A DNA stretch of 64,000 nucleotides. Source: Plasmopara viticola (Eukaryota > Oomycota > Peronosporomycetes > Peronosporales > Peronosporaceae). Positions within the stretch are counted from its first letter, which is position 1. Every line of letters begins with the position of its first letter. The stretch covers positions 1,178,001 through 1,242,000 of the forward strand of contig MBPM02000005.1 in NCBI GenBank assembly GCA_001695595.3, read 5' to 3'. The notes below the pieces were generated by a model, which saw only the letters and a program-made list of their open reading frames with translations, ran no database searches and was not told the DNA's origin. The translations under genes and the position numbers were made by a program. Positions 11,273 to 21,163 of the stretch are shown here, in pieces.

Positions 11273-12120
11273 ATGCTGAAGTCGAGTAATTAATTTTCAA
11301 CAGCAATCACAACTACATAGCTTTGAGTGGACAGACGGCCTAGGAAATCTACTTCAAATTGCTACTTCAAACGAAAAAAACTAAAACGCGGTATATGCTT
11401 TAACGGCACATACATTACCCGCTAGCGGAACCTTGCTATCCAGACTTGGTGATACGTGATCAAATGATCTATGGAGTAATATAATTTTGCAGATCAAAGC
11501 TATAAGCTAGTTGCTAATTCTTACTTTATCTCTGTTACTTTTCTGTGAAGCGCCTGCGGCAACCATTGATGCTGGATGAACTTAAATAACTGCCTTTAAG
11601 GCTTAAAGACGCCATCACGTCTGTTCAATCAGAGATACCAGTACCTTTGATACTTCCCGTTAAAAGGTCGGGTGTGTACTGCCCAGACTATCTTCTATGA
11701 AGCCATCAGTCGTACGCACAACAGATATGAGCTTATGAATCGCCAAAGTGAGTTGAAAGGCTGGCAACAATGGATTTGCAATTTATCCGAGGTTCCTTTC
11801 TTTTTAGTCACGTCATGCCCAGGACCAAGTCAATTGTATCCATGTCTAGGACAAGCTTCTGCTTTGAATGTGAACGCCAAGTCTAATATGACCTCAGTAA
11901 TGTTTTACAGACCATAAGGCACTCAACTAAAGCAGATCTGCATCCATCTTATAAGGTATAAGCTAGCTTGTTTTTGCTGACATAATCCTTAGCCGGTGCG
12001 CGATATTTTGTGACGCACCATAGTCTACCAAGACTAGTTTATTCTCTACATGTGCGTGTAAGCTCAGCAGTCCACTCCTTAATTTGAAAGGTATCAATCA
12101 CTCGGTTGCTGAGGTCTTAT
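11273..12120 (+). repeat. 848-bp tandem duplication, copy 2
   Basis: Second unit, roughly 96% identical to copy 1 by eye, with single-base changes and tiny indels scattered evenly. The embedded ORF (11672-11917) has lost its first 17 codons, and most differences within it change amino acids. This speaks against a conserved protein. Confidence 0.92.
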
Positions 12121-12269
12121 GATGTGTTATAGCCTCTCATCACTCAGGCCTTCTCTAATAATGCGCGCGACTTTACTGATTACAATCAATCTCTGGCTTT
12201 GAGTGTGCAGCTTCTGCAGGCATCCTTTGAAAACCAACGGGGACAAATTTTTACTTTGTCGTCCCGCTT

Positions 12270-12770
12270 TAGGAAAGAAGCGGAATAAGTGTCCTTGTTT
12301 GCTGCATTCAAAGCAGCGGATATTCTTTATTCGGCAATGCTTGAGCCATCGGGGCTAGAATTAAGTCAGCAAGCTTGTGAGCTCCAAATTTTAAAGCCCA
12401 TTCTCGACACTCCGGAGGTGTGGCTCATTCGTGGCTCTATTTTATTAAATAAGCAATCTGTATTACCTAATTTGCGTCATTAACTCCGCTTCAAAGAGCT
12501 GGAAACACGGAGAGCCTATCCTATGGTTGTCCATCGATACAATTACCTGGTGATGGTCCATTAATGATATCTGCGTTTCTCTTATTGAAGCGCAAGGAAG
12601 CATCTTGTTATGTATCGCTCTTGCATGCGTTTTGAGGGCGAGAAATACGGAAGTGAAGTGAATCTACGAATAAGTGCCCAAAATTTGGCCCAAATTTTCA
12701 TGATTATCATGGCCGCTGATCTCTGGATCAAAGAAAAAGTTTTGGTTTTTCTAGTTTTATCGCAGTAGGC
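12270..12770 (+). pseudogene. Possible decayed coding fragment, unidentified
   Basis: One frame reads protein-like over about 160 codons with only a few stops (12289-12483 open, then continuing with stretches such as EGEKYGSEVNLRISAQ and ADLWIKEKVLVF). I do not recognise the family. It may be an eroded gene just before the CPT2-like gene, or chance. Confidence 0.2.
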
Positions 12771-12910
12771 GCTACCGTAGGGGCTAGTGCTGCCTGAGTC
12801 TAGAGCGTCAGCTTTGTTCAAAAACATCAAACGCCATGACGCGTAGCAGATCTTTCTAGACAAAAAATGCTGAAAATCAGGATTCTTGCAGCAAATCGTG
12901 ATTTTTACTT

Positions 12911-12920
12911 TCTCATTCAC
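12911..12920 (+). promoter_or_regulatory. Candidate oomycete initiator (Inr)
   Basis: tctcattcac matches the TCATTY core of the oomycete Inr element and lies about 43-48 bp before the CPT2-like ATG at 12961, a normal 5' leader length. Motif match only. Confidence 0.4.
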
Positions 12921-12960
12921 GCGACCTTTCCTTCAAGCTTCGGCATCCGCAAACGCTTCG

Positions 12961-14892
12961 ATGTTGCGGGCTGTTGTGTCCACCCGACCCGCGATGCGCC
13001 GCGCCTTCTTCTCGACCATGAGCTATGTGCAAGACACAATCATTCCGACCTACCACTTTCAGAAGAGTTTAATGCGACTTCCGATTCCCAAGCTCGAGGA
13101 TACGCTAGCCCGCTACTTGGCTGCTGTCGGGCCGGTCGTAACGCCGCAGCAGCTCAAAGAAACGCAGCGTGCCGTTGCAGACTTCCAAAGTGGAATAGGC
13201 CCAGAGCTACGCCGTGCACTCGTGGATCGGGACGCTGCGAACAAACATACGTCGTATATTAATCAATGGTGGCTCGAAATGTACCTTGACGACCGGCAGC
13301 CGCTGCCAATCAATTACAATCCACAGATCAAACTTAAAATGAACCCTGTTGCTGCTAAGAACGCACAGAGTCAACGCGCGGCCTCGCTTATTGCGTCAAG
13401 CGTCCGTGTCCATCGGACACTACGCGACAAAAAGCTTGAGCCCGATATCTTTCACACGAAACCGGACCTTAGCCAGACCAAAGCTTTTCAGTACTTTTGC
13501 AAGCTTTTACCGGAAAGTATGAGCTTCTATGGAGCTGCTGCTCTAGGAGCGTATCCGCTTGATATGTCACAATACAAACACTTGTTTTCTAGCACAAGAG
13601 TGCCGAAACTTGGACGCGATGAGCTCAAAGTCTCACCTGGCTCCACACATATAGTCGTGCAAAGAGGTACAAAGTTTTACACGTTTGACGTGCTCACTGC
13701 GGAAGGAGAAGCGGTACCGGATGAGCAAATTCTGGCTTACGTGGAAGCTATTTTGGCCCAGCCGTTGACGCAAAGCACGCCTGAAGAGCCAGGCATGGGT
13801 CTTTTCACGACTATGAACCGGGATGCATGGGCAAATGCCCGTCAGAAGTTAGAAGCACATGAAGGCATTAATCAAAGAAACTTGGAGCTGATTGACAGTG
13901 CGCTATTTGTCGTGTGTCTCGAACACGCGTCGCCTTCAACTTTGGAAGAAGAGAGCCGATCTTTTTTAATTGGTGATGGTACCAATCATTGGTTTGACAA
14001 GAGCTTTCAGCTTATTGTTGCAGCAAATGGCATGGCTTCTGTGAGCTTCGAGCATGCGTGGGGAGACGGCGCGGCCGTCTTGCGTTACGTGAATGAGCTC
14101 TACAACGACAGTGTCAAGTACCCTATTCTGAAAGCAAGTAAGCAAGAAAAAGTCGAGGAACTTTCGTGGGCTATAAATGGTGAAATCAAACAATTGCTGA
14201 ATGAGGCGAAAAAGACGTATGACAAGTGGGTCTCGACCTTGGAGATTGCGTGTGCAGAGACTCCAGTGACAAGGGCTGTTGGCAAGCAGTACGGGATTGG
14301 CACGGACGGACTCATGCAAATGGCAATCCAATTGGCGCACTTTAAACTGCATCAAAAGTTTGTCGCCACGTACGAAAGCGCCAGTACTGCAGCTTTCAAA
14401 CACGGGCGCACTGAAACCGTGCGCAGTTGCACGGAAGAAGCCGTGAACTTTGTGCGTGCCATGACGAACGCTTCGGCGTCCGACGCTGAAAAGGTGACTT
14501 TGTTGCGAACTGCTGTCACGAAACACAGTGAGCTTACAAAGAATGGCGTCATGGGCCAAGGCTTTGATCGCCACCTTTTTGCACTACGAGCTATGGCTGA
14601 TATACAGGGCGTTGCGGTACCTGAATTTTACACGTTGCCAGCTCACGAAGTTATGAGCAAGATTATCTTATCTACTAGCACTCTGTCGAGTCCAGCGCTT
14701 GAAGGTGGCAGCTTTGGGCCTGTCAACGAAGACTGCTATGGCATTGGGTACGGTATTGAAGAAGAGGGGTCTGCTTTTCAGCTCTCTAGCTACCGCAAAG
14801 ATTTGCCTCAGCTTCGAGAACTCTTAGTGGAAAGTTTAATCGATTTGGAGCACTTGTTGGCTACCACAACACCTAAACGAGCAAAAGCTTGA
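12961..14892 (+). CDS. CPT2: Carnitine O-acyltransferase, CPT2-like, mitochondrial
   Basis: Single exon. The ATG at 12961 gives 643 residues; an upstream in-frame TTG/ATG extension is rejected because translation from 12961 starts with a mitochondrial presequence (MLRAVVSTRPAMRRAFFSTM, Arg-rich, no acidic residues). The protein has the choline/carnitine acyltransferase order: LPIPKLEDTLARYL at the N-terminus, the NQWWLEMYLDDRQPLP block, PEEPGMGLFTTMNRDAWA, and the catalytic His in SFEHAWGDG (His365 from this start, codon at 14053). It ends with the carnitine/CoA-side GPVNEDCYGIGYGI motif. CPT2 acts on the matrix face of the inner membrane and turns long-chain acylcarnitine plus CoA into acyl-CoA for beta-oxidation. 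Length (about 650) fits CPT2 rather than the larger CPT1. It converges on the CDK8-like gene with 122 bp between stops. Confidence 0.92.
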   Translation: MLRAVVSTRPAMRRAFFSTMSYVQDTIIPTYHFQKSLMRLPIPKLEDTLARYLAAVGPVVTPQQLKETQRAVADFQSGIGPELRRALVDRDAANKHTSYINQWWLEMYLDDRQPLPINYNPQIKLKMNPVAAKNAQSQRAASLIASSVRVHRTLRDKKLEPDIFHTKPDLSQTKAFQYFCKLLPESMSFYGAAALGAYPLDMSQYKHLFSSTRVPKLGRDELKVSPGSTHIVVQRGTKFYTFDVLTAEGEAVPDEQILAYVEAILAQPLTQSTPEEPGMGLFTTMNRDAWANARQKLEAHEGINQRNLELIDSALFVVCLEHASPSTLEEESRSFLIGDGTNHWFDKSFQLIVAANGMASVSFEHAWGDGAAVLRYVNELYNDSVKYPILKASKQEKVEELSWAINGEIKQLLNEAKKTYDKWVSTLEIACAETPVTRAVGKQYGIGTDGLMQMAIQLAHFKLHQKFVATYESASTAAFKHGRTETVRSCTEEAVNFVRAMTNASASDAEKVTLLRTAVTKHSELTKNGVMGQGFDRHLFALRAMADIQGVAVPEFYTLPAHEVMSKIILSTSTLSSPALEGGSFGPVNEDCYGIGYGIEEEGSAFQLSSYRKDLPQLRELLVESLIDLEHLLATTTPKRAKA

Positions 14893-15014
14893 CTTCACAA
14901 TGAATTAAAAAATACAATTGCTGCGCTTTCATCCGGTCAATTTAAGCTAGTCCGCGGTTCGTTTTGCAGTAAAAAATTAGATGCAAAGCTTTTGTGCCAA
15001 TCTTCTCTTTCTTT

Positions 15015-16801
15015 TCATCTTCGTCGTTGCTGTTTTGGCGTACGCGGACGACCTCCGCTCATTGGGCGCTCACCATTTCCTGGCCGCTTATTCCCCGTTA
15101 CTGGACCTAAATGAGGGCCACCACCTGTCCCTCGACCAGTACTCCGGTCTCTCCAAGCCGGATTACCAGCATTTTGCACACTCCCTCCACCGGGTTGCCC
15201 TCGGTTTCGATTATCTCGTGCATTCGTGGACTCTCCTGAGTTGTTGCGATCATTGCGACGTTGAGGTTGTTGCGTGTCCCGTGAGCTTTGGTGGCTACGA
15301 CTACGCGAAGCTCCGTCCCGATTACGATGGTCATTATAATGTTGTGACGAGCGATTAACCGAATTGTCGCGGAGAGGACTGGGTGCGCCTCCTTCAGCTT
15401 TGTTATCATTTCCAGCAACTCCGTCCTTCTTGTTTTTCCAAAGGAGAGTCTCGTCCAACACGGGCTCAACTGTCTGCGTGCGAAAGGAGACAGGTTCTTT
15501 GCCGGGTTCGTCAAACGCCCAATCCCGAGGTTCAGGCTCCTAAAATGTATGAACGGGCAAATTAGAGCCGAGGTATCTTGATCATGGATTGAGGACGTAC
15601 AATCTCTTTAAAATACTCGTGTTCTAGCGCTTCTTTGGCCGTAATGCGCGTTTCAGGGTCTGGACGTTTCAAGCACACATTGTTACAGATAAGGACAAGC
15701 CGACAAGCAAGAAGTGCCGTTAAAGGGTACCATATTCCAGAAGTCTCGAGAGCAGGTCAAGAAGTGCAGCGCCAGCACGACCCGGACCCACTTTGACTGC
15801 ATTTTTAAGCTCCGACTGCGTCGGATACTTGCGTTCGCGTCCCATTTGCACAACGTGGTTGTATTCCGGGAGATTTTCGAGCCCCTCCCACGACTGCGGA
15901 GTTGGCATACCCAGAACTTTAAAGATTTTGTCCAGCTGATCCTTTTGAAACGGTGCATTTGACCCTTCCACCTCTTTCCCACAAAAGAGCTCGCGCGTAT
16001 TAATGAGCTCGACAAAAATGCAGCCCACGGCCCATAAATCCACAGCTTTTGTATAGTGCTTTGCTCCCAGTAGCAGCTCTGGTGCCCGATACCAGAGCGT
16101 CACAACCACACGCTCCACATCGGATAAAGCTTTAATCGGCTCTTTGTAAATGCGCGCTAAACCCAAATCTAAAGGATTTAAACATAAACGACGATAATAA
16201 TTTCAATGGCTCAATAAGTGCAATAATTAATATCGTCAATATTTCGCAAACCTGCCAACTTTACTTGACCCCTCTTGCGTCCATGACCCACTACCAGAAT
16301 ATTTTGCGGCTTCATGTCCCGATGCATGACCCACGCGTCGTGCATGTAGTCCACACCTTTTAGGATCTGGTACATAAGTGACTTGCGTGTGTACTCACCA
16401 AGTGGCTTTTGCTTGCTCTGTACAATAATATCGTGCAGATCGTGATCACCGTACTCAAACACGAGTGCCAATGACTTGTCCCGTGGATCCACGTGCACAT
16501 CGTGAAGGTGAACGACATTGTCGTGATGGAGCTCTCGCAATAATTTAATCTCGCGAACGGTCGCACTCGACAACACTACGTCGTTCTTGCCCTCTTTGTG
16601 GGACTTGACTAGCTTGATGGCAAACGTCATGGGCTCCTCGTCCTCTACGGTGTTTGAACCACCAATCGATGGACGTGGAAGCAGTGCAGCAGAGTACGCC
16701 TCGGCCTTAAACACCATACCATATGTACCTTCACCGATCTTGCCTAATATGCGGTACTTGTCCGTCAAGCTTACAGGCCTTCGCAACGCTGAGCGCCGCA
16801 T
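15015..16801 (-). CDS. CDK8: CDK8/19-like Mediator kinase with Arg/Gly-rich tail
   Basis: Four exons: 16801-16252, 16168-15731, 15659-15601 and 15539-15015, with introns of 83, 71 and 61 bp. The frame closes at each junction; 523 residues. Kinase landmarks: glycine loop GEGTYG 23-28, ATP Lys63, SSATVREIKLL helix (CDK8-type, not PSTAIRE), HRDMKPQN 160-167, and DLG 184-186. The DLG Asp codon is split by intron 1, and human CDK8 has DMG there. VVTLWYRAPELLLGAKHYTKA is close to CDK8, as is the NAPFQKDQLDKIFKVLG insert. CDK8 pairs with cyclin C in the Mediator kinase module in the nucleus. The last 130 or so residues are Asn/Arg/Ser then Gly/Arg/Pro rich and look disordered, possibly an RNA- or condensate-type tail. 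Human CDK8 has a Gln-rich tail instead. It diverges from Maf1 across 151 bp. Confidence 0.9.
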
Positions 16802-16952
16802 GTTGTAGACATCGATTTCGGGTAAAAAACACCACCGGTCTGTTTCGATTCAGCACCCTGATTCATTCTGACAGGTATCCATCCTCCATGAAGCGGCACA
16901 TAACAACGACGACGGAAGAGAGCAAATTGTATCGAACGCGTCCAATACAAGG
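16802..16952. promoter_or_regulatory. Shared divergent promoter, CDK8-like / Maf1
   Basis: Only 151 bp separate the two start codons, so both core promoters must lie here or overlap the genes. An initiator-like gattcattctgaca lies at 16859-16872 on the plus strand, about 85 bp before the Maf1 ATG. No TATA box is apparent. Confidence 0.6.
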
Positions 16953-17840
16953 ATGAAATACCTCGAGGAGCCCCAATTATCGTGGCTCAACTCGGTCTTG
17001 GGCAGCTATGAGATTGGCGATCGTGTACTGAAGGGAAAGTTGGAGACGTACTCGTGTAAAAAAGCGGGTTGCGACAAACGCCTAGCCAAAAGTCTCGAGC
17101 TCTTTTACCAGCAGGAGATTGAGGCCTCTGCTAATTTGTTAAGCTCGTCCCCTCTGGGGCCGATCGCGGCGTCTGCTACGCGCAAACTACTAATCAATCT
17201 GATCACTACTATGAACGCCAGCTTCCCCGACTACGACTTTAGCGCCGTCAGGCCTGAACAATTTCGTAAGGAGGCGGACTTTCGGATAGCATTGCATCGC
17301 ATTAATCACGACTTGGCGGAGCTGCTGGAGGCGGAGGGTAATGGCTTTGTGGAGAAGATGTGGGAAGGAATTGCCGAAGCTATCAAGCTCGACGAGTGTG
17401 ACGTGTATAGCTACATACCAGACATGGACGCGGACCCATTCTCGGATGGAAATTTGTACGTGTGTAAGATGAGCATGTCCGGACATTAACTGGAATGTAC
17501 GCGAATATAGGTGGTCGTTTAATTACTTTTTCTACAACAAGATGCAGAAGAAAGTGCTGTATTTTACGTGCTTGTGCAAAGGGTGAGTTTATACAGGCTG
17601 CTGTTGCTTATATGGCGGAGGTCTGATAAACAGATTGTGTTGTGTGTTTAAGCAGCTTGACATACGATAGCGATTTGGACGATGAAATGATGGACGAGTT
17701 CGCTGGTACGGACGAGGACGGAGAAGACGCGATGGAGGATTACTTTGGCATGTCTGCGGACTGGTAAGATGAAGCTTGACGACGTGAGGGAACTCTGAGA
17801 CTCAATATTTGATATGCTAATCAGGGAGGATGGCTCATGA
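16953..17840 (+). CDS. MAF1: Maf1, repressor of RNA polymerase III
   Basis: Exons 16953-17461, 17511-17582, 17656-17763 and 17825-17840. Introns are 49, 73 and 61 bp. Maf1 binds and represses Pol III when nutrients fail, and is controlled by TORC1-type phosphorylation. Diagnostic sequence: the N-terminal FLxxLNxxL-like WLNSVLGSYEIGDRVLKGKLETYSCK start (box A), then FPDYDFS, and box B/C WSFNYFFYNKMQKKVLYFTC restored exactly by splicing intron 1 in phase 2, ending in an acidic tail. Intron 1 is short. The last intron is optional: without it the protein ends SADW at a TAA (17765-17767); with it (GTAAGA, tgctaat branch-like, CAG) it gains EDGS and stops at 17840. About 230-235 residues, normal for Maf1. 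Confidence 0.9.
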
Positions 17841-19220
17841 ATTTTCACGAAAAACATTTAGTGCCGTGCTTTGTACTACGAATCTCGTACGGTATCACAT
17901 TTTTGTAGTGTACTGTATAATTTGATTTACTGTATTTTGTACCGACCTTTTTAGTCCAGCTGAGCAACATCATTGATACCCATTAACACACCAACTACGT
18001 GTTACAGCAATAACCATAACGAAACTATATAATAATCTATAGCATTGTATGGAAAAGAGTCGGTGCCATTTCTTGACGCACGTGAGGCAACATCAAAACT
18101 TTGACAGCCACAATATTTGAAAGCGTTTCGTGGCCACAGCGTCGATAATCCTTAACTCAATGAATTGCTAGATGCAGTCGAAGTATGAGCAGCGTTGCCA
18201 GTCAAGAGCACGCGGAGCAGACTGTATTCTTACAGTGATTACTGTGGCAAAGCTTAAATTTGAAAGTGGTGAAAGCAGCATTTCTCGATTGAAGAACTAC
18301 ATATGTGCCGTAACGTGCCATGCGGGCATAAACTATTTCAGTACTTGAACATTGCACCTACTGGCTACGTCACTGCAATCAAAACAGTCTCTCTCTGCTA
18401 TTTAGTTGACGGAAAAAGCATGTTTGCGTGTAAATTTTAGTATCGCGTTTTCTGTAAAGTATTAAAGGGATTGCAAATTGTGCGCAATCCAAAAAAAATA
18501 GTGCTCACAATAGGGAATGATGAGCTCGCAAATTCATCGTACTTTGTATCATGTCGAAATTCCAAGCAAAATTTAAAGAACAAGTACGTCAAAATTTGAC
18601 GAATCCATCAATGTTCGAGGCAGCGAACTCTTAACAGTGAGTCAATTTCACTTTCGAAATGTATAGGCGACTACGTGGTCATTGATCATGATGGATAGTT
18701 ATTTCCTGCAGCTTTTAAATATCTTCGTCGTGCGACTCGCTTTGCAAACTTTTTTACTTATTGAGCACTCTATCCTGTCAACCTATACTTCGTGAAGATA
18801 AGTGTACCTATTGTCACCAATATAACTAAAGACACCGGTTAGGTATTTATTGCGTGCAAAATGATAGAGGATACTGTGAGAACAAGCGAAAAAAACCAAC
18901 GAGTGACGGCTCAGCTCGCGCGCGCATTGACGAGCAGCAAGACAAGGCTCGGTCCGTACTTCTCTTGATGCGCCAGGTAAGCAATCACTGTAATCATGCA
19001 ATCGTGCCGCGGTTCGTCAGTTCAACGAGGACCATCTTTCCTAACAAGAATTAGCATAGGTTTTATTCCACTAAGTAATTTATTCCCGTATGACAGCGGC
19101 CAATCTCGATTTTGTTACCTTCGCCACACATCGCGCTTCGTCAGCCAACAAGAAAGTTGAAGCGGGTTGCTAAAGTCCGCGCTCAAGATCGACAGCGCAT
19201 CGTTTGCGCCTAGCAAGAGT
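17841..19220. other. Intergenic, no gene seen
   Basis: About 1.4 kb of AT-rich sequence with only short ORFs. The last part should hold the VPS9-gene promoter. Confidence 0.5.
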
Positions 19221-21163
19221 ATGGAGGATGTAGAGCAGCTGCGACGTACAAATAAACAGCTACACAGCGAAGTGGCGGATCTGACTAGTGCATTGCTAGC
19301 GCGAGACCTGGAGCTCGTGCGGTTACGGGAACGCTGTCACTTTCTTACTACTGCCGTAGAACAGCAGGATGAAGTGATTGCCTCTATGCACACTACGACG
19401 TTGACACCATCGAAGGGAAACAATAGCAATAGCTCGAAACAGACTAAAACGAGAACGACATCAGCAGGCTTTGTGAAGAAAACCAATGAAGTTACGGGAG
19501 CAAAGTCGGAATTAAAAAGGTATGAAAAAGGGCGAGTTTCATATGAAGTTGATGAGGATGTGGTGAAAATTAATCTGGATCAGCTACCGTACACGCCCAG
19601 AGTGTCTAGAACCGACAGCGCGACTGCCAGCGTCTACAGCTTAAGCAGCACTGCAACAGCTTCGTCATCCTCGTCGCTGTTTGGCGATGGGGGCGAAGTA
19701 GCATCAAAGACTCCTTTGTCGTGGAATTCGCCTTCCAGTTATCCGATTGTTAGCAGACGTCCATCGCTTGAACGGCAGGACAGCAGCCCAACTGATGAAA
19801 GATTTGCAAGCTCGGCAGGATTTCTTCGCAAGTCCAACCGCACTATGTCTAGGCGCTTGAGTGTAGAGGATCTAGGACTATTTCACAACGAGGACGAAGA
19901 CAATACGAACAACAACCCGACTATGGAGGTTACGCCTCTTAGCACTCGAAAACAGTCTGAAGAAAGTTACGAGAACGGTAAAGATAATTTGGATGCTCGT
20001 TCAACTTTAATGGGGACAACAAGAAGTCGAAGCCAGCGTAATCTCTTTGATGGTGTTGATGAATTTACCCAAGATAAAGTGAAGCAGAAAAGGGTCGACA
20101 TAGACCCAGCAGATTGTAGTAGATCAGGAGATGATAGTTTGACGTATGGTGAGTTTCTCCAACGCATCAGCCTCCCTGCTTCTCGAGATATTTTGGACAA
20201 AATTCGCATGTTTGTTGTGTCAATATTGGGACCTCGGGGCGATGGAAAACCCCCGCGCTCAACAGACTACGCGGAATATGTATTTTACGGGAACCATGAG
20301 CTTTGTCGTCGATGCAATCGGTTTTTTGTCAGCATGGGAGAGATGCTACAGAAGCATCCTGCTTGGCGCCATGCGTCCGAGGCGATGCTGACTAAAGCAC
20401 GTGATGGTGTTGAAAAGTATGTCATGGATAAAGTATCAGATATAGCTTTTAACCAGCGAAAGGAATGCCAGCAGTGGATGATAGAAGATAAAAAACTGCT
20501 TGAACGCATGCAACTATTGTCAGTACGTCACGCTCGTTTGATCTATTTGACGCACTTGTTGGCACTTAATCTGATATTTGTGAGTAGTTTATCACACCAG
20601 CAATGTTAGATATCAAGCCTTGCATGCGCAACGAGGTGGTGTGGTCGATGGCAGAGGATGAATTGCGACGTATCAACTCGTTCTGTTCACCAGGGGACAA
20701 GATCAATTGTGTTGTGCGATGCTGCAGCGTAATCTTTAGTGTTCTCAATTTGTCAAGAGGAGAATCTGGAAGTCGTCCAGGGGCGGATGATTTCTTGCCA
20801 GTATTTATCTACATTGTACTCCACTCGCGAATTCCTCGACTGTATTCAAATTGCGAGTATATTTCAGCGTATCGAAATCAGGACGATCTCATTTCAAAGT
20901 ACGATTTATCAGTGGGACACAAAAGAGTATTTTGCTAACTGTTGTCGCATATCTTGTTAGGGCTGGATATTGCTTCGTGAACTTGCGTAGCGCTATTGAA
21001 TTTATCATGGTGATGGATGGATCAATGCTGTCAATCTCGGATGGCGAGTTTCAAAGGTAAGAAGCTTTTGAAGGATACATTACTTCGTGATGCGTGCTTA
21101 CCTTCGCATTGAGGACGAATTAGCTTGTACACTGAACGTGAGAAGTTGCTGTTGAAGTCTTGA
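19221..21163 (+). CDS. VPS9-domain protein, putative Rab5-family GEF
   Basis: Four exons: 19221-20522, 20588-20898, 20961-21056 and 21124-21163, with introns of 65, 62 and 67 bp and frames closing throughout; about 582 residues. The frame is open upstream to 19167, but the first ATG is at 19221, so a further 5' exon cannot be excluded. N-terminus: a coiled coil (MEDVEQLRRTNKQLHSEVAD onward, about 60 residues) then a long Ser-rich acidic linker. From about residue 310 a helical bundle leads into the VPS9 domain: FITPAMLDIKP, INSFCSPGDKI, and GADDFLPVFIYIVLHS with the catalytic-type Asp and Tyr, then AGYCFVNLRSAIEFI. VPS9 proteins exchange GDP for GTP on Rab5/Rab21 at early endosomes. Rabex-5-type zinc fingers are absent. 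The last exon is only 40 nt; without that intron the protein would stop at 21058-21060. Confidence 0.86.

Noticed and set aside
10773..11917. Pair of paralogous small genes
   Set aside because: They are copies inside a wholesale tandem DNA duplication, differ mostly by replacement changes, and lack a recognisable family.
13966..14574. 202-codon minus-strand ORF
   Set aside because: Antisense to the catalytic half of the carnitine acyltransferase.
14981..15358. Plus-strand ORF beginning with a convincing signal peptide, like a secreted effector
   Set aside because: It lies exactly antisense to exon 4 of the CDK8-like kinase, whose frame is fixed by splicing. The hydrophobic start is the complement of the Arg/Gln-rich tail.
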